A DNA stretch of 64,000 bases, taken from assembly GCA_003151595.1 (NCBI GenBank), contig PLXW01000089.1, positions 12,506 to 76,505 on the forward strand, written 5' to 3'. The notes beneath the pieces were generated by a model that had not been told where the DNA came from, did no database searches, and saw only the letters and a program-made list of their open reading frames with translations. The first letter of the stretch is position 1. Every line of letters starts with the position of its first letter. Shown here in pieces: positions 28,321 through 37,699 of the stretch. The position numbers and the translations under genes were made by a program. The stretch comes from Myxococcales bacterium (GTDB taxonomy: Bacteria > Myxococcota > Polyangia > Polyangiales > Polyangiaceae).

Positions 28321-30084
28321 ATGCGTCTGCGCGTCCTCGCTCTCGCGCCGCTCTTCGTCTCCGTCGTTTCGCTCGTCGCGCCTCCCGCCTTCGCGCTCAC
28401 GCAGCCCAACGGCGCGCTGATCCCGTCGGCCATGGGATGCGCGGGGAACGCGCCCACGGGTTTGCTCTCCGCCATGGCGTGCGCGTGTACGCAGCCGGGA
28501 GTTTGCAACGTCGGTGCGGCGTGTCCTGGCGGCACGACCGCCTGCGACAACGGCCAGCACGGCACGTGCGAAGCGACGCTGTGGCACTCGCCGAACGACA
28601 ACTCGTGCATCCCGTCGAACCACTCCGGTCTCGACCCTTCGACGCAAGCGTCGATCACGCCGGAGACATTTCATCCGACGTGCGGTCAGACGTTCACGGT
28701 GATCTCGCGCGGCACTGCGGCCTTCCAGAACATCTTCGGCTGGTACAACGCGACGACGAACGGGCAAGCGCCTGCGCCGAGCGATCTCCACGTGATGCTC
28801 CAGTGCGGTGACGCCGCCGGGAAAGCAGCGACGCTCAATCTTCAGACCGAGCCCTCGTACAAGGGCGGCGACGTCGGCTTCTTCCTCATCACGCCGGAGG
28901 ATCACGCGAAGAAGGGGGCGTGCGCGGCGAGCGACTGCTGTCCCAACGTTGCGCGGTTTCAAGCCGGCGAGGGGTACGTCTTCTATTCGCAGCGCGCGTT
29001 GAACCCGGACACGTCGACGACCGCGCCGTACATCCATTTGCTGATCATGCCGGGGACGATCGCGCCCGCGCGCTTCTACTTCGCGTGGGAAGACACCTTC
29101 GATACGACGAGCGCCGACTTCACCGATCTCGTCACGGCGGTCGACGGCGTCGAGTGCAGCGGCGCCGGTGAAGCCTGCAAGACCGGGCAAAAAGGCGCGT
29201 GCGCGCAGGGGCTCACCGTCTGCTCGCAAGGGACGACGCTCTCGTGCAAGCCGCTGGCCCAGCCGACGCCGGAGACGTGCGACGGTCTCGACGACGACTG
29301 CGACGGCGTCGTCGACAACGGCGCGACGTGCCCGAACGCCGGCGACGTGTGCGTGAACGGCACGTGCGTCGGGCACTGCGGCAACCTGGAGAACCCGTGC
29401 CTGAACGGGCGATCGTGCAACGAGACGACCGGCGAGTGCGTCGATCCGAAGTGTGTTGGCGTCACGTGCGGCGTCGATCAAGTTTGCCACGACGGTCAGT
29501 GCGACACCGCGTGCGACGGCGTCGTGTGCCCGCACGGGCAGACCTGTTTGAACGACGCGTGCATCGATCTGTGCGCGGGCGTGACGTGCGCTTCGGGCGA
29601 CGCCTGTCGCGACGGCGTCTGCTTCGCGGGGTGCGCGGCCTGCGGAGGGATCACCTGCGACGCTCCGCTGTCGTGCGACTCTGCGTCGGGCGCGTGCGTC
29701 GATCCGTCATGCGCGACTCCCTGTCCGAGCGGCAAGTACTGCTCGAGCGGGACGTGCGTCGATGGATGCACCGGAGTGACCTGTCCGAGTGGTGCCGCAT
29801 GCGTGAACGGTCAGTGCGCCGGATCACCGGGGACCGGGAGCGGTCTGGGCGATGGCGGCCTCACGTCGCCCGGCAGCGGGTTCGTTCCTCCCGGAAGCAC
29901 GGCGAGCGGCGCCGACGGCGGCGCGAACGGCGACATCGACGCCTTCGGTGCGAACGAGCCTCACGCCGCGTGCGGATGCTCTACGCCAGGTTCCGACACC
30001 GATCGCGCCGAATACACCGGCGCGTTCTTCGCCGCGCTCGCCGTCGGTGGCGTTCTCTCGCGTCGTCGACGTCGCGCCGACTGA
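28321..30084 (+). CDS. Secreted Cys-rich protein with MopE-like motif, EGF-like repeats and MYXO-CTERM-type tail
   Basis: 587 aa. The ATG at 28321 has AAAGGAG eight bases upstream. After a signal peptide (about 1-26) comes a roughly 250-residue domain containing GDVGFFLITPEDH, similar to DUF4114. It is followed by ETCDGLDDDCDGVVDNG, the putative metal-binding MopE motif, and about seven EGF/tenascin-like Cys repeats (CVGVTCGVDQVC; CDGVVCPHGQTC). A Gly/Ser linker leads to CGCS, a hydrophobic segment (GAFFAALAVGGVL) and SRRRRRAD, the arrangement of the MYXO-CTERM sorting signal. In myxobacteria such tails are processed and the protein is anchored at the surface. Confidence 0.9.
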   Translation: MRLRVLALAPLFVSVVSLVAPPAFALTQPNGALIPSAMGCAGNAPTGLLSAMACACTQPGVCNVGAACPGGTTACDNGQHGTCEATLWHSPNDNSCIPSNHSGLDPSTQASITPETFHPTCGQTFTVISRGTAAFQNIFGWYNATTNGQAPAPSDLHVMLQCGDAAGKAATLNLQTEPSYKGGDVGFFLITPEDHAKKGACAASDCCPNVARFQAGEGYVFYSQRALNPDTSTTAPYIHLLIMPGTIAPARFYFAWEDTFDTTSADFTDLVTAVDGVECSGAGEACKTGQKGACAQGLTVCSQGTTLSCKPLAQPTPETCDGLDDDCDGVVDNGATCPNAGDVCVNGTCVGHCGNLENPCLNGRSCNETTGECVDPKCVGVTCGVDQVCHDGQCDTACDGVVCPHGQTCLNDACIDLCAGVTCASGDACRDGVCFAGCAACGGITCDAPLSCDSASGACVDPSCATPCPSGKYCSSGTCVDGCTGVTCPSGAACVNGQCAGSPGTGSGLGDGGLTSPGSGFVPPGSTASGADGGANGDIDAFGANEPHAACGCSTPGSDTDRAEYTGAFFAALAVGGVLSRRRRRAD

Positions 30085-30087
30085 TCG

Positions 30088-31320
30088 CTACTTCCGCGTA
30101 TCGACCGTCACCTCGACGCTCATTCCCGGACGGAGCGGCCGATCCTGCGGGATCGAATCGAGGTGGACGCGGACGGGGACGCGCTGCACGACCTTCGTGA
30201 AGTTGCCGGTCGCGTTCTCGGGCGGCAGCAGGCTGAATCGCGCGCCCGTTCCGCCGGAGAAGCTCTGTACGGTGCCGTGGAGCTTCATCCCGGAGTAGGC
30301 GTCGACGTCGATCTCGACCGACTGACCGGCGCGCATCGTGTTGATCTGGGTCTCCTTGAAGTTCGCGGTGACCCAGGCGTCGTCGACCGGAACGATCTGA
30401 ACGACGGGCTGCCCCATCCCCAGCATCTGCCCGACGACGACGCTCTTCTTCGAGGCCAACCCGTCGCGCGGCGCGACGATCTTCGTATACGAGACGTCGA
30501 GCGCGGCGAGATCGCGCGCGGCCTTCGACATCGACGCCTTGGCGTGCGCCGCGGCCGCCTTCGCCCTCGCTTGCTCCACCTGGGGACCCACGGCGCTCGA
30601 CTGTTGAACGCGCGCGTGTGCCTCGGCGACGCGCGAGTCGGCCTCGGCCTGCGACGCGCGGACGTAGCTCTGATGGGCCTTCGCCTGCGTGAGCGCGGCG
30701 TCCGCGCCGTCGAGTCGCGCCTGGGCATCGTCGAGCTGCTGCTTGGGGAGCGCGCCTTGCGAGAACAGCTGCTTCACGCGATCGAGATCGGTCTTCGCCT
30801 GCTCGCGCCCGACGCTCGACTGCTTCACCTGCGCGTCGGCTTGCGCGATCTCGTCGCCCGTCGCCGTCGCCGCCAGCGACGACCCGCGGAGCGAAGCTTC
30901 CGCGACTCCCTTTTGCCCGGTCGACGTCGCCTCGATGATCTTCACGTCCGAGTCTGCCGCCGCCGCCGCCGCCTCGTCGGCCGCGAGCTGCGCGTCGGCC
31001 TGATCGAGGCGCGCCTTGGCCTGCGCGGGGTCGATCTCCACGAGCACGTCGCCGGTCTTCACCCGCTCGTTCTCGGCGAAGTTCACCTTCAGCACGAGCC
31101 CCTGAATTCGCGCCGGCACCGAGACGACGTCGGCGTCGACCTGCGCGTCGTCGGTGTCCTCGAGGCCGGCGTGCACGACGTACCACCCCACGATTCCGAG
31201 CGCGGCTGCCGCCAGGACGCCGATCGCGATCCCGCGGATGCGGTTCTTCTTCGCGGGGACGGCGGTCTCCTCGGCGATTGCGGCGGAACGGGTGGCGCTT
31301 GCGTCTGCGGTGGTGGTCAT
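30088..31320 (-). CDS. HlyD/EmrA-type membrane fusion protein
   Basis: 410 aa from the ATG at 31320. An N-terminal cytoplasmic stretch is followed by one membrane helix (IAIGVLAAAALGIVGWYVV) and TDDAQVDADVVSVPARIQG, the EmrA/HlyD lipoyl-domain signature. A long Ala/Gln-rich coiled-coil hairpin (about 105-260) precedes the second lipoyl half (VSYTKIVAPRDGLASKK) and a beta-barrel ending in LRPGMSVEVTVDTRK. It connects an inner-membrane pump to an outer-membrane channel. The start lies two bases after the stop of the MFS gene, so it is the third gene of the tetR-MFS-HlyD operon. Confidence 0.93.
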   Translation of the reverse strand: MTTTADASATRSAAIAEETAVPAKKNRIRGIAIGVLAAAALGIVGWYVVHAGLEDTDDAQVDADVVSVPARIQGLVLKVNFAENERVKTGDVLVEIDPAQAKARLDQADAQLAADEAAAAAADSDVKIIEATSTGQKGVAEASLRGSSLAATATGDEIAQADAQVKQSSVGREQAKTDLDRVKQLFSQGALPKQQLDDAQARLDGADAALTQAKAHQSYVRASQAEADSRVAEAHARVQQSSAVGPQVEQARAKAAAAHAKASMSKAARDLAALDVSYTKIVAPRDGLASKKSVVVGQMLGMGQPVVQIVPVDDAWVTANFKETQINTMRAGQSVEIDVDAYSGMKLHGTVQSFSGGTGARFSLLPPENATGNFTKVVQRVPVRVHLDSIPQDRPLRPGMSVEVTVDTRK

Positions 31321-31322
31321 CG

Positions 31323-32933
31323 TCAAATCTCCACGGCCATTGGTTCTTCGTGGCCGGACTTCTTGTCAGCGCCGGCGTGGCGTCCATCGTCGAGCAGGAT
31401 CACGAGCGGGATCGAAACGCAGAAGACGAGCCCCGCCATGAAGAAGGCGCGGTCGAAGCCGAGCATCGACGCCTGAATCTCGACCAGGCCGTCGAGCATC
31501 CGCATCGCGCGGCTCGTGGCCGTGACGGCGTCGACGCCGTGGTTCATGAGCATCGTCTGGATTCCCGCGAGCCGCTGCGTCACGTTGGGATCGCCGACGG
31601 CGACGTGCGCCACCAGCCCCGCCCGCGCTTCGACCGTGTAGCGCGTGAGCAGCGCCGCGAAGATCGCCACGCCGAAGCTCCCCCCGAGCTGTCGCACGAG
31701 GTTGTTGAGCCCTGTGGCGTCGCTCATCCGCTTTCGTTCGATGGTCGCCAGGGCCACCGTCGAGAGCGGGATGAAGATGCACGACAGCGCGACGCCCTGA
31801 ATCATCTGTGGAATGAGGATCTCGCGGCTGCTCGTCGTCAGCGTGAAGCGGCTCATCTGAAAGCAGGTGAACGCGCCGAGCGTGAGGCCGATCGAGATCA
31901 CGAGGCGCGGAGAGGTCTTGTTGTAGATCGCGCCGACAATCGGGATCGTGACCAGCATGACGAGCGATCGCGGCATGAGCGCGAGCCCGGTCTGCATGGC
32001 GTCGTAGCCGAGGAACTCCTGCATGTAGATCGGCAGAAGGAACAACGTCGAGAACAGCACCGCTCCGAGCACCGCGCCGATGCTCGTGCCCGTCGCCAGC
32101 GATCGATTCTTGAGCACGCGCAGGTTCACCGCCGGCTTCTCGACGGTGAGCTCCCACACGATGAACATCACCAGTGACGCGGTCGCAATGGCCGCATAGG
32201 CCACGTTCTGCTTCGACTCGAACCAGTTGTACTGCTCCCCCTGCTCGAGCAGCGTCTGAAGCGCGCCGAGGCCGATGATGAGCAGCGCCATCCCGGTCCA
32301 GTCGACGTCGCCCTTCACGCGCTCGAAGTACGGCGGGTCGTGCACGATGCGCCACACCATGAAGAGGCCGAGCGCGCCGACGGGGAGGTTGATGTAGAAA
32401 ATCCACGGCCACGAGTAGTTGTCGACGATGTAGCCGCCGAGCGTGGGGCCGATGGCCGGGCCGAGCATGATGGCGAAGGCGTAGAGGCCCATGGCCATCC
32501 CTTGTTCCTTCGGCGGGAACGTCTCGCGGAGGATCGCTTGTTCCGTCGGTTGTAGCGCGCCGGCGCCGAGCCCCTGAAGGATGCGGAAGATGACGAGCGT
32601 CGGGAGCGTGCGCGCCGCGCCGCAGAAGAACGAGCCGACGAGGAAGAGAATGAGCCCCGCCAGGTAGATGCGTTTGCGCCCGAAGCGCATGCCGAGCCCT
32701 GCGGTGAGCGGCATGATGATGACGGCGGCGACGATGTAGCCCGTCGAGACCCACGTGATCTCCTCGACCGACGCGGAGAGGGTGCCTCGGAGGTGGGGGA
32801 GGGCCACGTTGACGATCGACGTGTCGATCGTCCCCATGAGCGTCCCGAACGTCACCGCGATGGCGATGAGCCATTTGTTCTTCGGGTAGACGATCGGCGC
32901 GCTCGAAGGCGTCGCGGTGGCGGTGGCGCTCAT
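31323..32933 (-). CDS. DHA2-family MFS drug efflux transporter (EmrB/QacA type)
   Basis: 536 aa with about 14 predicted membrane helices. Family motifs: D1-type FGTLMGTIDTSIVNVALPHL, GRKRIYLAGLILFLVGS (motif A) and FRILQGLGAGALQP with LGPAIGPTLGGYIVDNYSWPW (motif C). It is a proton-drug antiporter of the EmrB/QacA group. Its ATG overlaps the stop of the upstream tetR gene (ATGA), and the HlyD-family partner follows directly. The substrate cannot be told from sequence. Confidence 0.95.
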   Translation of the reverse strand: MSATATATPSSAPIVYPKNKWLIAIAVTFGTLMGTIDTSIVNVALPHLRGTLSASVEEITWVSTGYIVAAVIIMPLTAGLGMRFGRKRIYLAGLILFLVGSFFCGAARTLPTLVIFRILQGLGAGALQPTEQAILRETFPPKEQGMAMGLYAFAIMLGPAIGPTLGGYIVDNYSWPWIFYINLPVGALGLFMVWRIVHDPPYFERVKGDVDWTGMALLIIGLGALQTLLEQGEQYNWFESKQNVAYAAIATASLVMFIVWELTVEKPAVNLRVLKNRSLATGTSIGAVLGAVLFSTLFLLPIYMQEFLGYDAMQTGLALMPRSLVMLVTIPIVGAIYNKTSPRLVISIGLTLGAFTCFQMSRFTLTTSSREILIPQMIQGVALSCIFIPLSTVALATIERKRMSDATGLNNLVRQLGGSFGVAIFAALLTRYTVEARAGLVAHVAVGDPNVTQRLAGIQTMLMNHGVDAVTATSRAMRMLDGLVEIQASMLGFDRAFFMAGLVFCVSIPLVILLDDGRHAGADKKSGHEEPMAVEI

Positions 32934-33604
32934 CGACTTTTCTTCGATGCTCGAGCAGGCGATCGGGATGCACCGCGAAGAAAAAGTCTCACGACGAGGG
33001 CGCCGTCGTTCGCCAGCGGCGCCGCGCTGTCGTTCTGGAGGGCGCCGATCGTGAACCCGCGCACGAGCGCGCCCAGAAACCGCGCCAGGCTCGGGGGGTC
33101 GGAGGGCTCGAGGGCGCCGGCGGCGATCCCCTCGGTGATCACGGCCATGAAGATGGCCCTCACCCGCGCGATGTTCTTGGCCGACTTCGCGCCCAGGATG
33201 GCGGTCGCCGACGCGTTTCCGCCGCCGATGAGCCCATGGTCGGCGGCCACGGTGAAGAACGCGCGATGCGTGTCGACGTACTTGAGCATGCGATCGATCC
33301 GCGCTCGAAGACGCCCTTCGAACCCGCGCGGGTCGGCTTCGTGGGCTTCGAGCTGCGAGATGAACCCCTCGGTCCGCTCCTCCAAGAGCGCGCGGAGCAC
33401 GTCTTCCTTCTGCTCGAAGTGGTTGTAGACGGTCCCCACGGCGATGCGCGCGCGGGCAGCGACGTCCTGGATGCGCGCGCGATGGAACCCGCGCTCGGCG
33501 AAGACCACCTCGGCGGCCTCCAGGATCGCGTTGCGAAACAGCGCGCGCGCTTCGTCCCGGCGGCTCGGAGGGGTCGGAGCTCGTCGTGCGGAGGCGATAC
33601 TCAC
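32930..33604 (-). CDS. TetR-family repressor of the efflux operon
   Basis: 224 aa from a GTG at 33604. The DNA-binding domain (about 20-70) has the TetR pattern AILEAAEVVFAERGFHRARI and IAVGTVYNHFEQKEDVL. The rest is helical and probably binds a ligand. It is the first gene of the tetR-MFS-HlyD operon. A palindrome five bases upstream of its start (33609-33622) is a good operator candidate, so autorepression and control of the pump are expected. Confidence 0.93.
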   Translation of the reverse strand: MSIASARRAPTPPSRRDEARALFRNAILEAAEVVFAERGFHRARIQDVAARARIAVGTVYNHFEQKEDVLRALLEERTEGFISQLEAHEADPRGFEGRLRARIDRMLKYVDTHRAFFTVAADHGLIGGGNASATAILGAKSAKNIARVRAIFMAVITEGIAAGALEPSDPPSLARFLGALVRGFTIGALQNDSAAPLANDGALVVRLFLRGASRSPARASKKSR

Positions 33605-33608
33605 TTCG

Positions 33609-33622
33609 TGAATATTGATTCA
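33609..33622. promoter_or_regulatory. Candidate TetR operator palindrome
   Basis: TGAATATTGATTCA is a perfect inverted repeat of TGAAT/ATTCA around ATTG, conspicuously A+T-rich in this G+C-rich DNA. It lies between the divergent tetR start (33604) and the desaturase-family gene (33700), directly at the tetR start. TGAAT-N-ATTCA arms are common in operators of TetR-family repressors. Confidence 0.6.
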
Positions 33623-33699
33623 TCTCGTGACCGGGCGCCAGCGTGGCGTGGCCCGAGCGGTGGTTCGACGCGCCGAGCGGCGCTACAGTACCGGCGCCG

Positions 33700-34981
33700 A
33701 TGGATCAGAGGCTCATCGCCGTGGCGTTGCCGATCTTCTTCGCGATGATCGCACTCGAAGTGCTGCTCTCGAGGCGAACCCTCCGACCCTCGCTACCGCT
33801 TCCCCGACTCGATCACCAACCTGAGCTGCGGCGTCGGTCAGCAAGCCTTGGAGCCATTTTTCCGAGTGGCGTGGCTCGCGGCGTACATCTTCCTCTATGC
33901 GCACGCGCGCGTGGCCAGCGTTCCCGTGAGCTCGGTCGCGGGGTGGGTCGTGCTCGTCGTGGCCGTCGACTTCACCTATTACGTGTTCCACCGCGCGAGC
34001 CACCGCGTGAATTTCTTCTGGGCGTCGCATGTCGTTCATCACCAGAGCGAGGAGTACAACCTCTCCGTCGCGCTGCGGCAAAGCTGGATCGAGCTCCTCG
34101 TGCAGTGGGTCTTCTACCTCCCGCTGGCGATCGCCGGCTTCTCGCCGGTCGCGTTCGTCACCGTGAGCACTGCGAACTCGCTCTACCAGTTCTGGATCCA
34201 CACGCGCCTCGTGCGGCGACTGCCGGCGTGGATGGAGTGGTTCCTCAACACGCCGAGCCATCACCGCGTTCACCACGGCGTGAACCCCAAGTACATCGAC
34301 AAGAACTACGCCGGCATCTTCATTGTCTGGGACCGCATGCTCGGCACGTTCCACGAGGAAGAAGAAGAGCCGGTGTACGGTACGGTGAAGCCGCTCGCGA
34401 GCTTCAACCCGCTCTGGGCGAACACGCACTACTGGGTCGAAATCGCCGCCATGAGCCTTCGCACGCCGCGGTTCTTCGACAAGCTGCGCGCGTGGATCGC
34501 GCCGCCGGAGTGGAGACCGCGCGAGCTGTCGGACGGGCTGGGGTACGTGACCATCCCGGACGCGAGCCGCGACACGCAGAAGAAGTACGGCGTGCCCGTC
34601 GCGAGGGCGGTGTCGGTGTACGTGGCCACGCAATTCGTGACCGTGATCGCCGTGACGAGCGCGATGACACTATTGGGTCCGCGGATCCCGATGCTGGCCT
34701 TGGCGGCCGCCACGCTGCTCGTGCTCGTCGAGGTGGTGGTGTGGGGAGCGCTGTTCGAGGCGAAGGGGTGGGGGACGACGCTGGCGATCGTGCGGCTCAT
34801 GGCGACCGCGGCGGTCGTGGCGTGGTTCGCGCGCGACGTCGCGATGGGGATGGAGCTGACGATCGCGGTCGCGATCGTGATGCTGGGGATGAGCGCGTGG
34901 GTCGCGCGCGTTCGTTCGGCCGGTGTGCCGGCGACGAGTCAGCGTGCGGGCGGCGCGATCGACGGCGTCGCCGCGCCATAG
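33700..34981 (+). CDS. Sterol desaturase / fatty acid hydroxylase superfamily protein, apparent frameshift near the N-terminus
   Basis: A di-iron membrane oxygenase. From the ATG at 33700, LIAVALPIFFAMIALEVLLSRR is a normal family N-terminus. Between about 33757 and 33790 the signal moves by one base to the frame encoding YRFPDSITNLSCGVGQQALE and everything after. All iron-binding histidine boxes are in the second frame: FHRASHR, SHVVHHQSEEYN and HHRVHHGVNPKYIDKNYAG. Five or more membrane helices are predicted. If the shift is real, only a TTG at 33848 could start the second frame and conserved residues would be lost. The last 43 bases overlap the convergent kinase gene. Confidence 0.85.
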
Positions 34982-36903
34982 GCTTCGCTGGGGACGAACT
35001 GGCGGAGCTGCCAGGTGTGGAAGTAGAGGCGCTCTTGCGTGGCGTGGAGCGCGTCGCGGAATCGGGCGACGAAGATCGACGCCGTCACGATGACGGCGAC
35101 GTTCGTGAAGAAGAGGAACACGAGCGTCGGGACGGGCGGGAAGCGCATGATCTGAGGGAGCGTGACGACGGCCCCCCCTTCGAAGGCGATCGACGGCGGC
35201 AGAACGCCGACGAGCTCGAGAAGGAGCGGCACGGCCACGGCGAGACAGCCCGCGCCGATCGCCCATGCGCGCCGCGATCGGTCCGCGCTCGACACGTAGA
35301 GGATCGTGTTCACCGCGGCGATGCCCGGGAGGAGCATGAACGGACCCGCGACGCCGACCGACGCCGCGATCGCCACGGTCGAAACGAAGAGGGCGATGTC
35401 CGCCGCGCGCGTCACGCGCGACTCCTTCGCGCGCCCCACGTACCAATTCGCGGCGGCGGCCGCGATGAAGAGCACGTCGCACAGCGCGCCCCACTTCAGG
35501 TCGCGCACGCCCATCCACCACACGAGCGGCGCGTACACGAGCCACGTCGCGTAGCCGATGGCTGCCGTGCGCGCGGCGACGCGCTGCGTGTGAACGAGGG
35601 CCCGCGAGAGATCGGCGCTAGCTTCGGGCGGTAGCTCGCGCGGCGGCTCGGTGAAGAGACGAACGAGCGCCTTCATGGCGTCGACGTTCGTCGGATCGAG
35701 GGCGACGGCGCGGCTCACTTCGCGCATCGCCAGCGCGCGTTCGCCGACGGCGTCTCCTCCGCCGCGGAGCGCACGATCGGTGGCTTCGGTCGCGAGGCGC
35801 GCGTGATCCTTGGCCAGCGTGCGTCGTCGCTCGACGTCGCGATCGCCGGAGAGGAACGCTTCGATGGCATCGTAGATCTCGCGCGCGGTCGCGTAGCGAT
35901 CGGCCCTCTCGACGGAGGTCGCCCGCACACAGATCACGTCGAGCTCGGGCGGTACGTCGCGCCACGGCGCGCGAATCGAAGGTCGCGCGTCGGCGCCTTG
36001 CAGCGTGGAGCGGAGCACCTCGTCGCTCGATCCCCGCGCATGGAGCGGCTCGTAGGCCAGGAGCTCGAACAGGATCGCACCCAGCGCGTACACGTCGGCG
36101 CGCGCGTCGAGCACCACGTCGTCGCGGCGCGCTTGCTCCGGTGACATGTAGCCCGGCGTCCCCATCAGCGTACCGAACGCGGTCCGCGGCGCGTCGTCGG
36201 TCGCAGGATCGGGGGTGACCGCGCGATGGCTCTCGGGCGCGTCGTCCTCCTTCTCGACCACCTTCGCCAGGCCCCAGTCGAGGACGTACACCTCGCCGAA
36301 GTCACCGAGCATGATGTTGTCGGGCTTGAGGTCGCGGTGAAGAACGCCGCGCGCGTGCGCGAAGTCTGTGGCGAGGCACACGCTGGCGAAGGCCGTCAGG
36401 AGCTTGTGGCGGGTCCATTCGCGCGCCGTCGCGCCGATGCCGTCGCGAAGCTCTTCGAGCACCTGCTCGAACGTCTTGCCGCGCACGCGACGCATGGTGA
36501 AGTACGCGCTGCCGTTCGCGTCGCGACCCAGGTCGTACACCGGCACGATCGACGGGTGCTCGAGCTGCCCCTGCACACGGGCTTCACGCACGAAGCGCGT
36601 GCGAGCGTCCGCGTGGCCGCCGCGCTCGGCGCGGATCACCTTCATGGCGATGTCGCGCCCGACGCGATGGTCCGCGCACAGGTAGACCTCGCCCATCCCG
36701 CCCTCACCGAGGCGATCGCGCATCTCGTAGCGCGCGCCTCGCGGCTCGAGGTCGTCGAGATCATCGCGCGCTCCGTCGCGAGGATCGCGCGTCGATCGCG
36801 CCGCAGGGGAGTCGGCGAGCGTGCGCTTGTCGTCGTCCACGCTCTCGGGCGTGGCGCCGAGGGCGAAGGGCTTCGTGGGGGGCGCGGTCTTGTCGTCCGG
36901 CAT
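34939..36903 (-). CDS. Membrane-anchored Ser/Thr protein kinase
   Basis: 654 aa. The kinase domain spans about 58-350: glycine loop LGEGGMGEVYL, K in DIAMKVIRAE, catalytic loop HRDLKPDN, then LDWGLAKVV (DWG in place of the usual DFG) and GTPGYMSPEQA. The P-loop and catalytic residues are intact, so activity is expected; DWG occurs in other myxobacterial PknB-like kinases. About 100 residues of charged helix follow, then five or six membrane segments (IGYATWLVYAPLVWW; ADIALFVSTVAIAASVG; AIGAGCLAVAVPLLLELVG). Its ATG is one base from the stop of a TetR-family gene. Confidence 0.93.
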   Translation of the reverse strand: MPDDKTAPPTKPFALGATPESVDDDKRTLADSPAARSTRDPRDGARDDLDDLEPRGARYEMRDRLGEGGMGEVYLCADHRVGRDIAMKVIRAERGGHADARTRFVREARVQGQLEHPSIVPVYDLGRDANGSAYFTMRRVRGKTFEQVLEELRDGIGATAREWTRHKLLTAFASVCLATDFAHARGVLHRDLKPDNIMLGDFGEVYVLDWGLAKVVEKEDDAPESHRAVTPDPATDDAPRTAFGTLMGTPGYMSPEQARRDDVVLDARADVYALGAILFELLAYEPLHARGSSDEVLRSTLQGADARPSIRAPWRDVPPELDVICVRATSVERADRYATAREIYDAIEAFLSGDRDVERRRTLAKDHARLATEATDRALRGGGDAVGERALAMREVSRAVALDPTNVDAMKALVRLFTEPPRELPPEASADLSRALVHTQRVAARTAAIGYATWLVYAPLVWWMGVRDLKWGALCDVLFIAAAAANWYVGRAKESRVTRAADIALFVSTVAIAASVGVAGPFMLLPGIAAVNTILYVSSADRSRRAWAIGAGCLAVAVPLLLELVGVLPPSIAFEGGAVVTLPQIMRFPPVPTLVFLFFTNVAVIVTASIFVARFRDALHATQERLYFHTWQLRQFVPSEAYGAATPSIAPPAR

Positions 36904-36904
36904 C

Positions 36905-37537
36905 TCAGTCCTCGGGAGGGTTCTTCAACAAGTAGCGCGAGAGCATCTGCGCCAGCTCCGAGGCGAGCTCGCCGCTCGAGAGCTGGGTGGGGAAATCGCG
37001 CGGCCCGGCGCGGATGATGTGGAGCGCCGTGATGACGACGAGGTGCGACGCCAGCGCGAGATCGCGCGGTCGCACTTGATCGCGGCGGTCCTGGAGCACG
37101 CGCTCGATGAGCGCCGACGCTTGATGCGCCATCGTGATCCCGGCGTCTTGATCGCCCAGGTTCGAGGCCTCGGTGTACCAGCGGCGCACGAGCTCCTGTC
37201 GGCTCGTCACCACGTCCGCGAGCCCCTTCGACAGCTCGAGGATCGCTTCGTGAAGCGGCAGCTCGTCGAGGAGGTGAGCGCGCGAAGACAGCGACTCCAT
37301 CTCCGCGGTCCACAGGCGATGCACCACCGACTGCACCAGCGCCTCCTTGGTGGGGAAGTAATGGTAGAGCGTGCCGATGCTCACGCCGGCGATCTCCGCG
37401 ATGCGGTTCGTCGTCGCGCCGTTGATCCCGAAGCGCGTGAACGCGATCTCGGTGGCGCGGATGAGGACGTCGACCGTGTTCTCGGCCCGTTTCTGACGCG
37501 GGGCGCGGCGAGGGCTCGTGCGCGCACGCCTGGGCAT
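36905..37537 (-). CDS. TetR-family regulator
   Basis: 210 aa from the ATG at 37537; an upstream start would add 22 residues. The helix-turn-helix domain is RATEIAFTRFGINGATTNRIA followed by VSIGTLYHYFPTKEALV, close to the TetR consensus. The C-terminal half resembles TetR_C ligand-binding regions (LADVVTSRQELVRRW). The stop is separated from the kinase start by one base, so the two are co-transcribed: a transcription factor and a membrane kinase in one operon. Confidence 0.93.
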   Translation of the reverse strand: MPRRARTSPRRAPRQKRAENTVDVLIRATEIAFTRFGINGATTNRIAEIAGVSIGTLYHYFPTKEALVQSVVHRLWTAEMESLSSRAHLLDELPLHEAILELSKGLADVVTSRQELVRRWYTEASNLGDQDAGITMAHQASALIERVLQDRRDQVRPRDLALASHLVVITALHIIRAGPRDFPTQLSSGELASELAQMLSRYLLKNPPED

Positions 37538-37699
37538 GTCCAAGGAGACCACGAAATCGAGCGACCGATCTCGGCCGCGATCGGCGAACGCTCGCGCCTT
37601 CACGAAAGAGCTTGATTCGTAGCCTTTTGGCGATCGGCTCGGCGGCTCGCCAACAATCGTCGAAGTCGAGTAACCCCATGTCGCGAACCGTGGCCCTCT

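Noticed and set aside
33643..35634. Long plus-strand open frame across the desaturase and kinase region
   Set aside because: Only its first part (from 33700) fits the desaturase N-terminus; the remainder is Arg-rich shadow of the real frames.
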